Shown here piece after piece: positions 13,698 through 20,546 of a DNA stretch of 22,048 nt (position 1 is its first letter; each line of letters begins with the position of its first letter). Origin of the DNA: a virus; IMG/VR virus record IMGVR_UViG_3300008108_005188, positions 1 through 22,048 of that record; one strand, written 5' to 3'. The notes under the pieces were generated by a model. It did no database searches. It was not told the origin of the DNA and was given only the letters and a program-made list of their open reading frames with translations. The position numbers and the translations under genes are program-made.

Positions 13698-14201
13698 ATG
13701 TCAAAGCAATCACGCATCTATCAGTATGTCAGTACCAAAGAGTATCACAATGCCTTTCCCTGCGCTTATAGACAATGGCGTGCCGACAGCCATTGTAACT
13801 TGATACATGGTTATGCCTTTTCAATGAAGTTTTATTTTGGCACAGATGAGTTGGATACCAGGAACTGGGCCGCCGACTACGGTGGACTCAAAGAACTAAA
13901 AGGCATATTAGAAGATCAGTTTGACCATACATTGTTGGTGGCACAGGACGATCCCGAATTGGCCACATTCAAACTGTTGCAAGAAAAGAAGATGGCCAAA
14001 CTTACCATCCTGCCTAGGCTGGGCTGCGAAGGATTGGCCGATATGCTTTACAAATATATCAATGGAGTGTATATTCCAGATATGTGGGGACCAGGCGAAG
14101 CCGAAAGATTGTGGTGCTATCGCGTGGAAGTTCGTGAAACACAGTCCAACATGGCTTTCCGTGAAGGGCATCGCGAATGGAACGAAGATCTATTTCTATA
14201 A
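13698..14201 (+). CDS. queD: QueD-like 6-carboxytetrahydropterin synthase
   Basis: 167 aa. Converts dihydroneopterin triphosphate (FolE product) to 6-carboxy-tetrahydropterin in 7-deazaguanine synthesis. Seen: the CNLIHGY block with catalytic-type Cys33 and zinc-type His37, DYGGLKELKGILEDQFDHTLL (the DFG-L...DH segment, His77), and a VEVRET strand with the substrate-binding Glu. The canonical HGH is HGY (Tyr39), and the His of the usual F-x-A-A-H-R is Tyr24 (FPCAYRQW), so two of three usual zinc ligands seem replaced, perhaps by His32. It may be a divergent QueD or a related enzyme with another reaction. It starts a run that continues into the YhhQ gene 9 nt later. Confidence 0.8.
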   Translation: MSKQSRIYQYVSTKEYHNAFPCAYRQWRADSHCNLIHGYAFSMKFYFGTDELDTRNWAADYGGLKELKGILEDQFDHTLLVAQDDPELATFKLLQEKKMAKLTILPRLGCEGLADMLYKYINGVYIPDMWGPGEAERLWCYRVEVRETQSNMAFREGHREWNEDLFL

Positions 14202-14210
14202 GGAGAAATC

Positions 14211-14831
14211 ATGTTAGATCGAATACTATCAGGCGTTGATCGTGCGCTGGCCTACAAGCTGATGCTGGCCCACATCATTATTATCGCAGTCAGCAATTAT
14301 ATCGTACAGTTCAAATTCAACATTTTTGGTCATCCCTTGGCCGCTGCCGCATTTACCTTTCCCTTGGTAGTGGTCTTGACAGATCTCACAGTAAGGCTTA
14401 TTGGCAAGGACACTGGTCGCGCTGTGATCAACCTGGCATTTATTCCTGCTATCCTTGTGAGTATGCTGGTGGTAAAACTAGGTGGTGCTCCAGACTCTGT
14501 GGCATTCCGTATTGGTCTGGGTTCTGGCGTGGCATACTTTATCAGTAACCTGTTGGATGTGTATGTGTTCCAGTACATCAGAGAAAAATTTGCCACTTGG
14601 TGGTATGCACCAGCACTGAGCGCAGTGGCATCAACATTTATTGATACCTATGTGTTTTTCTTCACAGCATTTTACAAAGGCGCCAATGAGTTCATGGCTG
14701 CCAACTGGTTCACTGTGGCCACCAACAACAGTTGGGCCAAGATCTTGGTAAGCCTGTTGGTCATACTGCCTTTTTATGGCATCCTGCTCAACAGACTGCA
14801 GAAACGTTTTGAACCTTCTAAGTCTGCATGA
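14211..14831 (+). CDS. yhhQ: YhhQ-family queuosine-precursor transporter
   Basis: 206 aa (E. coli YhhQ 221 aa), with about six membrane helices. The family signature AAAFTFPLVVVLTDLTVRLIGKDTGRAVI lies near residues 43-71, and SGVAYFISNLLDVYVFQYIREK and STFIDTYVFFFTAFYKG follow. Known members import preQ0/preQ1 across the inner membrane; related genes are known beside dpdA in some phages. Here it coexists with folE, queD and queE, so the phage may combine synthesis with uptake. AAGGAG precedes the ATG, and the stop overlaps the next ATG. Confidence 0.88.
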   Translation: MLDRILSGVDRALAYKLMLAHIIIIAVSNYIVQFKFNIFGHPLAAAAFTFPLVVVLTDLTVRLIGKDTGRAVINLAFIPAILVSMLVVKLGGAPDSVAFRIGLGSGVAYFISNLLDVYVFQYIREKFATWWYAPALSAVASTFIDTYVFFFTAFYKGANEFMAANWFTVATNNSWAKILVSLLVILPFYGILLNRLQKRFEPSKSA

Positions 14832-15019
14832 ACAGTGTAGTAAAAATATGGGCTCGGGCCACAGGTCATCTCATGGGCAATACCGATGATGACCGGCCCG
14901 ATGTTCCTATACTGACTTTACGAGAAGCAAAGATAGCCCTGTTCCTTAAAACGTTCTGGGTGATCATACACGTGGTAACCTGTTTTTTCATCATGGCAAA
15001 CATCATTAGACATTGGTAA
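14828..15019 (+). CDS. Small membrane protein, unknown
   Basis: 63 aa, ATGA overlap with the transporter. Residues 1-36 are hydrophilic (WARATGHLMGNTDDDRPDVP), and 37-60 form one membrane helix (ALFLKTFWVIIHVVTCFFIM). Coupled translation with the YhhQ gene suggests an accessory membrane partner, without proof. Confidence 0.6.
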   Translation: MNSVVKIWARATGHLMGNTDDDRPDVPILTLREAKIALFLKTFWVIIHVVTCFFIMANIIRHW

Positions 15020-15027
15020 AATCTATC

Positions 15028-15396
15028 ATGAGCGAACTTGAATCTGCATTAGACTCTAAACTGGCACCTTGGACCGAGATTGAATACCGCACTCGGCACT
15101 ACTGGGTATTTCTGGATGCTTATCCTGTTACCGAAGGACATCTGTTGTTTGTGCCTGTGTCGCAAGGTGCCGAAGATCTATGGGAATGTTATCGCGCAGC
15201 TTATAAGTTTGGGTTTGATGGCATCGAGTCCGGTCGCTGGCAGGGTTTCAATGTGGGCCAGAATGTGGGCCAGGCCGCAGGTCAAACAGTGATGTATCCA
15301 CACGTACACATGATTCCACGCCGGCATGGAGACATGCCTGATCCACGCGGCGGAGTGCGTCACGTGATTCCAGAAAAAGGAAACTATAAAAAATGA
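15028..15396 (+). CDS. HIT-family nucleotide hydrolase
   Basis: 122 aa from ATG 15028 (a TTG at 15013 is possible). The C-terminal signature GQTVMYPHVHMIPRRHGDMPDP matches the HIT branch with GQTV-P-H-x-H-x-H-L-I-P-R-R and PRGGVRHVIPEK; members cut Ap4A-type dinucleotides or nucleotidyl phosphoramidates. The first His of the triad is Tyr here, while the middle His (nucleophile) and the last are kept. The N-terminal part has the usual FLDAYPVTEGHLLFVP strand pair. It sits in a coupled run with a phosphoribosyltransferase, pointing to nucleotide metabolism, perhaps of the 7-deazaguanine or of damage alarmones. Confidence 0.85.
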   Translation: MSELESALDSKLAPWTEIEYRTRHYWVFLDAYPVTEGHLLFVPVSQGAEDLWECYRAAYKFGFDGIESGRWQGFNVGQNVGQAAGQTVMYPHVHMIPRRHGDMPDPRGGVRHVIPEKGNYKK

Positions 15397-15935
15397 CCGA
15401 AAAAATCTATGTGAACCACACAGCCAATCTGGTGAGAGAGATCCTGCGCCAGATGCATCAAGATTCCTGGAAACCCGACTACATCGTAGGCATCACACGC
15501 GGCGGACTAGAACCTGCCAACATGATAAGCCAGTATTTGGAAATACCCATGCAGGCCTTGAACATCAGTCTGCGTGACTCAACCATGGGGCCAGAAAGCA
15601 ATCTTTGGATGGCGGAAGATGCCTACGGGTATTTTCGCACAGACGATTTGCCCGGCTGCAGTAACGTACATCATCGCAAAAACATCTTGATAGTGGACGA
15701 CATCAATGATTCGGGTGCAACCATGCAGTGGATCCGAGATGATTGGCAAGCAAATTGTATGCCCACGGATCCGGTATGGTCGGAAGTTTGGAATCACAAT
15801 GTGAAATTTGCTGTGTTGGTTGATAACCAAAGCAGTGAGTTCAAAAACATAGACTATTCGGGCATGAAGATTGACAAAAGCCGCGATCCGCGCTGGATCG
15901 TTTTTCCCTGGGAAGAATGGTGGATCAAAAGTTGA
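15393..15935 (+). CDS. Type I phosphoribosyltransferase
   Basis: 180 aa, ATGA overlap with the HIT gene. The PRPP-binding loop ILIVDDINDSGATM is at about 98-111, and the DYIVGITRGGLEPANMISQYL segment (29-49) is the N-terminal strand and helix of hypoxanthine/xanthine-type enzymes. These transfer ribose-5-phosphate from PRPP to a purine base. Base specificity cannot be told. A salvage role for guanine released by DpdA exchange, or for a deazaguanine base, is a reasonable inference from the operon. No regulatory (PyrR-like) extension is seen. Confidence 0.88.
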   Translation: MTEKIYVNHTANLVREILRQMHQDSWKPDYIVGITRGGLEPANMISQYLEIPMQALNISLRDSTMGPESNLWMAEDAYGYFRTDDLPGCSNVHHRKNILIVDDINDSGATMQWIRDDWQANCMPTDPVWSEVWNHNVKFAVLVDNQSSEFKNIDYSGMKIDKSRDPRWIVFPWEEWWIKS

Positions 15936-16018
15936 CAAAGCGACAGATTCGTTATATTATCATAGCAGTGCTGTATATGGCTGGCTTTGCTGGCGCAATT
16001 TGGATAAATCTTCAATGA
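15932..16018 (+). CDS. 28-aa membrane peptide
   Basis: TTG at 15932 overlaps the preceding TGA (TTGA) with GGTGGA 7 nt upstream; an in-frame ATG at 15917 would give 33 aa. The product, MTKRQIRYIIIAVLYMAGFA followed by GAIWINLQ, is a basic start plus one membrane helix. Its TGA overlaps the next ATG (16015-16018). The double overlap, as with the 39-aa peptide before dpdA, argues that it is made. Confidence 0.55.
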   Translation: MTKRQIRYIIIAVLYMAGFAGAIWINLQ

Positions 16019-16185
16019 CACACTGGAAACTGCCTGTAGAAGAACTTGAAGGAGACTTGGTGATAACATTGCCACAAGACTTGTTGGATGCTGCTGAATT
16101 GCAGATCGGAGACACACTGACCTGGCACATTGACGAGCAAGGTCGTGTGACCTTAAACAAAAAGGAAGCAGATGGAAAAGATTAA
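16015..16185 (+). CDS. SpoVT/AbrB-like (MazE-type) small DNA-binding protein
   Basis: 56 aa. GDLVITLPQDLLDAAELQIGDTLTWHIDEQGRVTLNKKE has the swapped-hairpin AbrB pattern (I-T-L/I-P-x-x-L-L-x-x-x-x-L-x-x-G-D-x-L-x-W). Such proteins are transition regulators or antitoxins. No toxin gene stands next to it; the neighbours are a membrane peptide and QueE. The last residues overlap the queE start by 14 nt. A phage regulator or orphan antitoxin is likely. Confidence 0.65.
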   Translation: MTHWKLPVEELEGDLVITLPQDLLDAAELQIGDTLTWHIDEQGRVTLNKKEADGKD

Positions 16186-17047
16186 AATAGCAGAACTGTT
16201 TTATAGCGTACAAGGCGAAGGTAGATACATGGGTGTGCCCAGTGTGTTTATGCGCACATTTGGTTGTAACTTTCGTTGCAAGAAGTTTGGCAGGCCCAGG
16301 GACGAAGAGATAGAAGGTGCCAATCCTGAAGTGGCTGCTGTGATGACTCGCATATCCGAATTCAAAAGTTATAACGAACTGCCCTTGGTTTCCACCGGCT
16401 GCGATACCTATGCTGCCATCTATCCCGAGTTCAAGGATCTCAGTCCTTATCGTTCACCCGAAGAAATCGTCACAGACACCATGGCCATGCTACCTTATCG
16501 ACAGTGGCGCGATGAACACTTGGTGATCACTGGCGGTGAACCTTTGCTGGCCTGGCAACAGATCTATCCTGTGTTATTGAGCAGACCCGAGATGCTGAGG
16601 CTCAAAGAAATCACGTTTGAAACCAATGGTACCCAACTGCTGTATCCAGAATTCAGACACTTTCTATTGAACTGGACTCTGAATCCCACATTTGGTCGTA
16701 GAGGACCCAATGCGCTGACTTTCAGTGTGAGTGCCAAACTTACGTGTTCTGGCGAGTCGCGCGAAGATGCCATACGACCCGATGTGGTCATGCAGTATCA
16801 AGAAATAGGGCATACATATCTTAAATTTGTCATTGCCCAGGAACAAGATGCAGAAGAAGCATTAGAAGTATTGGAGATCTATCGCCGTGAAGGATTCACA
16901 GGCGATGTTTATCTCATGCCTGTGGGCGGTGTGGAAAGTGTGTACAGTCTAAACAATCGCCGCGTGGCAGAGTTGGCCATGCAACACGGCTTGCGCTACA
17001 GTGATAGACTACAGGTGCCACTGTTTAAAAATGAGTGGGGCACCTAG
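16172..17047 (+). CDS. queE: QueE-like 7-carboxy-7-deazaguanine synthase (radical SAM) with an insertion
   Basis: 291 aa; AAGGAAG lies 5 nt before the ATG. QueE turns 6-carboxy-tetrahydropterin into 7-carboxy-7-deazaguanine. ELFYSVQGEGRYMGVPSVFMR is the family start, followed by FGCNFRC (Cys32, Cys36). The third Cys, normally two residues on in C-x2-C-DT, is here in GCDTYAA at Cys77, after about 40 inserted residues. VITGGEPLL (SAM-binding GGEP) and FETNGTQ are intact, and the C-terminal VYLMPVGG strand is present. The enzyme is about 70 residues longer than compact QueEs. It likely still holds the cluster through Cys32/36/77. Confidence 0.85.
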   Translation: MEKIKIAELFYSVQGEGRYMGVPSVFMRTFGCNFRCKKFGRPRDEEIEGANPEVAAVMTRISEFKSYNELPLVSTGCDTYAAIYPEFKDLSPYRSPEEIVTDTMAMLPYRQWRDEHLVITGGEPLLAWQQIYPVLLSRPEMLRLKEITFETNGTQLLYPEFRHFLLNWTLNPTFGRRGPNALTFSVSAKLTCSGESREDAIRPDVVMQYQEIGHTYLKFVIAQEQDAEEALEVLEIYRREGFTGDVYLMPVGGVESVYSLNNRRVAELAMQHGLRYSDRLQVPLFKNEWGT

Positions 17048-17259
17048 TGATTCTTGAAAATGACAATATGCCCACTGACTTTTATCAGCCGGGCGATGCT
17101 GGTGTTGTCCAACGAAGAATCGAGTGTTTAGATCTCACTGTGTTACACTTTAATCTCACACCCAGAGAATTGAAAATAATTAAAAATGTGCGTGCCCAAT
17201 GGGTGGCACATCTGTCGTTGGCACAGCAGTTGCTTGTCAATGACACTGACGAGGAATGA
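17047..17259 (+). CDS. 70-aa protein, unknown
   Basis: GTG 17047 shares a base with the queE TAG; a GTG at 17035 or ATG at 17068 are alternatives. The protein has a beta-like start (TDFYQPGDAGVVQRRIECLD) and helical end (PRELKIIKNVRAQWVAHLSL, then AQQLLV). No recognised motif. Co-transcribed with queE. Confidence 0.5.
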   Translation: MILENDNMPTDFYQPGDAGVVQRRIECLDLTVLHFNLTPRELKIIKNVRAQWVAHLSLAQQLLVNDTDEE

Positions 17260-17261
17260 AC

Positions 17262-17648
17262 ATGGGCTTATTTGATCGCTTTAAGAAAAAAACTCCTGCA
17301 CCCGCTAGTGCAGAAAAACCTGCCAAGGTTTCAAAAAAATCTGCCAAAGATATTGCCACCGAGAAAGGTGAGCCGTATGTGGCCATCCTTTCCATGGATG
17401 TGGATCCCAACAATCTATCTGCTGGTAGTTTTGAATTGGATTGGAATGACAAGTTTATTCTGCAACTACAGCGATTTGGTTATCAAGGCAAGTCCGATGC
17501 TGATCTAGTGGATCAATGGTTCACCAGTGTTTGCCGTAATGTGGTATTGGAAACCTTTGAACAGGAACAGGCTGATCCCGAAAATCGCAATCCCAACCGT
17601 TTTGTACAAAACACCAAGATGGAAGATGGCAAAAGGGAATATCGTTAG
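17262..17648 (+). CDS. Uncharacterised phage protein with a basic N-terminal tail
   Basis: 128 aa from ATG 17262 (GAGGAA 5 nt upstream; the ATG at 17256 lacks room for that site). MGLFDRFKKKTPAPASAEKP is followed by a Lys/Ala/Pro linker to about residue 40, then a compact domain: EPYVAILSMDVDPNNLSAGS, FELDWNDKFILQLQRFGYQG, LVDQWFTSVCRNVVLETFEQ. No catalytic motif. It ends the + strand run, overlapping tail to tail by 3 nt with the - strand gene. Confidence 0.6.
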   Translation: MGLFDRFKKKTPAPASAEKPAKVSKKSAKDIATEKGEPYVAILSMDVDPNNLSAGSFELDWNDKFILQLQRFGYQGKSDADLVDQWFTSVCRNVVLETFEQEQADPENRNPNRFVQNTKMEDGKREYR

Positions 17649-18163
17649 AAAGATGACTTTAATTTATCGACTGTAAGTTTTGCGGAAGCGGCCTGACCAA
17701 TTAATCTAGCAATAATTATTCTTAATTCTCGAATTTCAGCAAAGCGACTTGCTTCTCTACTTTGAAATAAAATATTAAGTCGATTTCGTGCTGCGACTAA
17801 CTCGCGATTGATATTTTCTAGATTAGTTACTGCTGCATCATATTGTTGCCTGGTCAGTAAACCTGCAGCAGGTGTAGTCGATACAGAGGCTATGTCTGTC
17901 TTAGCCGAGATAGCAGAAGCAATTGAAGTATTATTTTCTTCAGAAAGAGTTGGTTTGGGAGCATCAGTGTCAACTGAAATTAATTCAAGTGTGGTGCTTT
18001 GATTTTCTTGTACTCTAGTGATTTGAGTTGACACACTTATCGCTTCGGCTCTGGCTTGATCTTTCAAACCCGGATCTTTCAAAGTTTTAATACCGACTTT
18101 TTGGACTAGTACCGGGCTACCGTTAATATTACTGACTAATTTTGGTGATCTTTGAATTCTCAT
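17645..18163 (-). CDS. Lone reverse-strand gene: helical protein, possibly structural
   Basis: 172 aa; ATG complement at 18161-18163 with GGAGG (18171-18175) 8 nt upstream. N-terminal part basic (MRIQRSPKLVSNINGSPVLV), middle Thr/Ser-rich and low-complexity (VSTQITRVQENQSTTLELIS, NNTSIASAISAKTDIASVST), C-terminal 65 residues a probable coiled coil (NLENINRELVAARNRLNILF ... IRELRIIIARLIGQAASAKL). The only - strand gene, visibly more AT-rich with different codon choice (ATT, TTA, AGA) than neighbours, so probably acquired separately. A TAAATA on the - strand 24 nt before the Shine-Dalgarno region suggests late expression. A virion fibre-like or membrane-facing protein is a guess. Confidence 0.65.
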   Translation of the reverse strand: MRIQRSPKLVSNINGSPVLVQKVGIKTLKDPGLKDQARAEAISVSTQITRVQENQSTTLELISVDTDAPKPTLSEENNTSIASAISAKTDIASVSTTPAAGLLTRQQYDAAVTNLENINRELVAARNRLNILFQSREASRFAEIRELRIIIARLIGQAASAKLTVDKLKSSF

Positions 18164-18181
18164 TTTTCTTGCCTCCAATAC

Positions 18182-18187
18182 TATTTA
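18182..18187 (-). promoter_or_regulatory. TAAATA late-promoter-like element for the - strand gene
   Basis: TAAATA on the - strand (TATTTA at 18182-18187), 18 nt ahead of the ATG at 18163 and just before GGAGG. It is the only such element seen in that orientation in the short divergent gap. Confidence 0.4.
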
Positions 18188-18204
18188 CACCAAAGTTCTC
18201 CAAA

Positions 18205-18238
18205 TTCACTTGACAACATTAAGTGAACATATTATTAT
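18205..18238 (+). promoter_or_regulatory. Promoter of the exonuclease gene with an inverted repeat
   Basis: TTGACA (18210-18215), 17-nt spacer, TATTAT (18233-18238). TTCACTT (18205-18211) and AAGTGAA (18221-18227) form a 7-bp inverted repeat across the -35, a possible operator. The ATG is 6 nt after the -10, so the message should be leaderless. Confidence 0.65.
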
Positions 18239-18244
18239 TAACCT

Positions 18245-19246
18245 ATGAACTATCTAATCGTAGACACGGCCAATACCTTTTTCCGCGCTCGCCACGCGGC
18301 ACACCGTGCTGCCGATGATTGGCAGCGACTGGGCTATGCCCTTCACGTTACTCTAGCCAGCGTCAACAAGTGTGTGCGCCAGTTTGGCGCTGATCACGTG
18401 GTGTTTGCCCTGGAGGGACGCTCCTGGCGCAAGGACTTCTACGAACCCTACAAAAAGAACCGTGCAGTGGCTCGTGCGGCACTGACCGAAGCCGAAGCCG
18501 AGCAAGATCGCCTTTTTTGGGACACCTATGATGAATTCACTAAATACATAGCAGCCAAGACTAACTGCTCTGTAATTAGGCATCCTGAAGCGGAAGCGGA
18601 TGATATCATCGCCCGGTGGATTGCGCTACACCCCACAGACCAGCACACCATAGTCTCCTCAGACACTGATTTCGTACAGTTAGTGGCAGCCAATGTTCGT
18701 CAATACAACGGTATCACGGACGAGGTCATTACACTAGAGGGGATTTTTGATTCAAAAATGAAACCTGTGATAGACAAAAAGACCAAAGCGGCCAAACTGC
18801 CTCCTGATCCTCAATGGTTGTTGTTCGAAAAGTGTATGCGCGGTGATCCCACTGACAACATCTTTAGTGCCTATCCTGGTGTCAGGACCAAGGGTACAAA
18901 AAACAAAGTAGGCCTACAAGAGGCCTATGCTGATCGAGACAAGAAAGGTTTCAACTGGAACAATCTCATGCTACAACGCTGGACTGATCACAACGGACAG
19001 GAACATCGTGTGCTGGACTGTTATGAGCGCAACTGTACTCTAGTGGATCTCACAGCACAGCCTCGAGAAATCCGAGATGCGGTAGATTGCGCCATCGTAG
19101 AACAGCGCAGCCACAAGGATGTGGGACAGGTGGGCATACACTTCATGAAGTTCTGTGGCAAGTATGAACTAGTGAAAATATCCGAGCAGGCCGAACAATA
19201 CAGCCGTTGGCTCAACGAAACCTACAGCGGAGTGCTCAATGATTGA
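18245..19246 (+). CDS. rnh: 5'-3' exonuclease/flap nuclease, T4 RNase H-like
   Basis: 333 aa (T4 RNase H 305 aa). FEN-family acidic centres are all visible: Asp7 (YLIVDTAN), the WRKDFYEPYKKNR arch-type basic helix (61-73), EAEADDII (115-122), SSDTDF (138-143) and GDPTDN (200-205). It should remove RNA primers and flaps from lagging-strand fragments, serving the polymerase and clamp at 1-5 kb. It starts a new run behind a strong promoter, with no Shine-Dalgarno. Family assignment is firm; the gene symbol is by analogy with T4. Confidence 0.9.
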   Translation: MNYLIVDTANTFFRARHAAHRAADDWQRLGYALHVTLASVNKCVRQFGADHVVFALEGRSWRKDFYEPYKKNRAVARAALTEAEAEQDRLFWDTYDEFTKYIAAKTNCSVIRHPEAEADDIIARWIALHPTDQHTIVSSDTDFVQLVAANVRQYNGITDEVITLEGIFDSKMKPVIDKKTKAAKLPPDPQWLLFEKCMRGDPTDNIFSAYPGVRTKGTKNKVGLQEAYADRDKKGFNWNNLMLQRWTDHNGQEHRVLDCYERNCTLVDLTAQPREIRDAVDCAIVEQRSHKDVGQVGIHFMKFCGKYELVKISEQAEQYSRWLNETYSGVLND

Positions 19247-19838
19247 CCACAATGTTGAACACACTGTGTTCCAGGCCAAGTACCCCAAAATGGTAGATGA
19301 AACTTTTTACTTGGAAACTGGACCTGGATGGGCACGGATCATTGATCAAGTTACCGCTGAGATTTATTCCACTGTGAGTGAACGCAGACTGCAACGTGCC
19401 AATGTGCTGAGATACAATCGCGCACTGGCTCGTGGCCTGGCCGGAGACAGTCGTGGGTTGGAATATTATTTTACCCGAATCTACTACAATCGCATACGCC
19501 CTGGTACAGAAATGATCGAAAGAAAAGTGGTACAGTCTTTGTTGGATGCCGAATATCAACCTGTGCCCGAGGCCTATGTGTATCCACACTTGGTGCAGGT
19601 CAAAGAAAAGTTTGGTGATCTCAGATACTATGCAGACCATTTACACAATGACTTGACACCCTTGGTCAACCTAGCAGAAAGGCTGTGCAGATATACCTGC
19701 GAACACTGCGGCACACCCGGGCACAAGAGAGAAAACATAGGATGGCTTCGTGTGTTGTGCGACCATCACTACGAGATAGCAGAAAAGAATTTCAAGACAC
19801 AACAAGAAAAAACAAATCAAGCAAAGGAGACAGCGTGA
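19239..19838 (+). CDS. Zinc-finger-like phage protein, unknown
   Basis: 199 aa, overlapping the exonuclease end by 8 nt. The first half is basic and aromatic (GPGWARIIDQV; LEYYFTRIYYNRIRPG). The second half has VKEKFGDLRYYAD (a pattern seen in a family of small phage/bacterial proteins of unknown role) and a Cys/His set CEHCGTPGHKRENIGWLRVL then CDHHYEIAE, fit to bind one zinc. The Lys/Gln-rich tail is disordered. Nucleic-acid binding is likely, nothing more can be said. Confidence 0.6.
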   Translation: MIDHNVEHTVFQAKYPKMVDETFYLETGPGWARIIDQVTAEIYSTVSERRLQRANVLRYNRALARGLAGDSRGLEYYFTRIYYNRIRPGTEMIERKVVQSLLDAEYQPVPEAYVYPHLVQVKEKFGDLRYYADHLHNDLTPLVNLAERLCRYTCEHCGTPGHKRENIGWLRVLCDHHYEIAEKNFKTQQEKTNQAKETA

Positions 19839-20296
19839 CCAACCTAATAGCCAAACCCATCATTGATAAAAAGTTTTGGATCTTGACCGACGAGTCAGGC
19901 AAACGTGGCAACATCGAACAAGAAAACGATGGACAGTATCGTGTGTTGTTTGACAACGCCTATACCATACACAAGAACATAGCCAGCATCAGGAAAAGCA
20001 TTCCGTTTCAATTCGCGGACAAGATCAAACCAGCCCGGGTCAAGAAAAATACACGTGAAGTGTATGGCTTTGATGTTGGCTGCCGAGCATACAATCCTGT
20101 GTGGGACGTCAAACGGTCACTGCCAATCTTTACCAAGACAGACAAAAGCCGATCATGGTATGCCGCAGGTTGGTATGCTGTGAGACAGACTGCAGACTTT
20201 GAAGTGATACGCAATCCCAAAGTAATCTTGATACAGCGTTACGAATATCAAGGACCATTCCATAGCCAGCAAGAAGCCGAGTCTGCTTGTGGCTGA
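19835..20296 (+). CDS. Uncharacterised phage protein, GTG start
   Basis: 153 aa. GTG 19835 overlaps the preceding TGA (GTGA), with AAGGAGA 4-5 nt upstream deciding this start over longer in-frame ones. Begins KPIIDKKFWILTDESGKRGN; ends KSRSWYAAGWYAVRQTADFE and VILIQRYEYQGPFHSQQEAE. Two repeated beta-rich halves with Trp/Tyr suggest a compact beta fold. No catalytic motif. The gene belongs to a coupled series of small proteins after the exonuclease. Confidence 0.6.
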   Translation: MTNLIAKPIIDKKFWILTDESGKRGNIEQENDGQYRVLFDNAYTIHKNIASIRKSIPFQFADKIKPARVKKNTREVYGFDVGCRAYNPVWDVKRSLPIFTKTDKSRSWYAAGWYAVRQTADFEVIRNPKVILIQRYEYQGPFHSQQEAESACG

Positions 20297-20507
20297 TGAT
20301 ACCAGGTACCTACACATACGCAGATTCATGGATCGTGTTCGTAGCACAGACATGACTTCAGGAAGGCCAGTGGTGTTTACCGCACAAGAAGTACAAAACC
20401 TTGCCTCGGACATTACCAAACTGTTGTTAGACAGCCAACAAACCATACCAGCTGTGACCACTGTGGAGTTTCCCACAGCCATATCAGGTGGCGGGTTTAA
20501 AAAATAG
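20289..20507 (+). CDS. 72-aa protein, unknown
   Basis: GTG 20289, 8-nt overlap with the previous gene. A charged helix (YLHIRRFMDRVRSTD), a second helix (FTAQEVQNLASDITKLLLDS), and a Thr/Gly-rich tail. No known motif. A hairpin with terminator character follows 5 nt after the stop. Confidence 0.5.
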   Translation: MADDTRYLHIRRFMDRVRSTDMTSGRPVVFTAQEVQNLASDITKLLLDSQQTIPAVTTVEFPTAISGGGFKK

Positions 20508-20512
20508 CAAAG

Positions 20513-20533
20513 AATAAACCGCACGGTTTATTT
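20513..20533 (+). terminator. Probable intrinsic terminator
   Basis: AATAAACC (20513-20520) and GGTTTATT (20525-20532) pair around GCAC; only TTT follows. It is weaker than the other terminators here but lies exactly between two transcription units, with a late-type element 3 nt further. Confidence 0.6.
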
Positions 20534-20535
20534 GA

Positions 20536-20541
20536 TAAATA
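20536..20541 (+). promoter_or_regulatory. TAAATA late-promoter-like element
   Basis: ATAAATA directly after the terminator and 5 nt ahead of the ATG at 20547. No sigma70 -35 in place and no Shine-Dalgarno. Confidence 0.5.
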
Positions 20542-20546
20542 AACAT

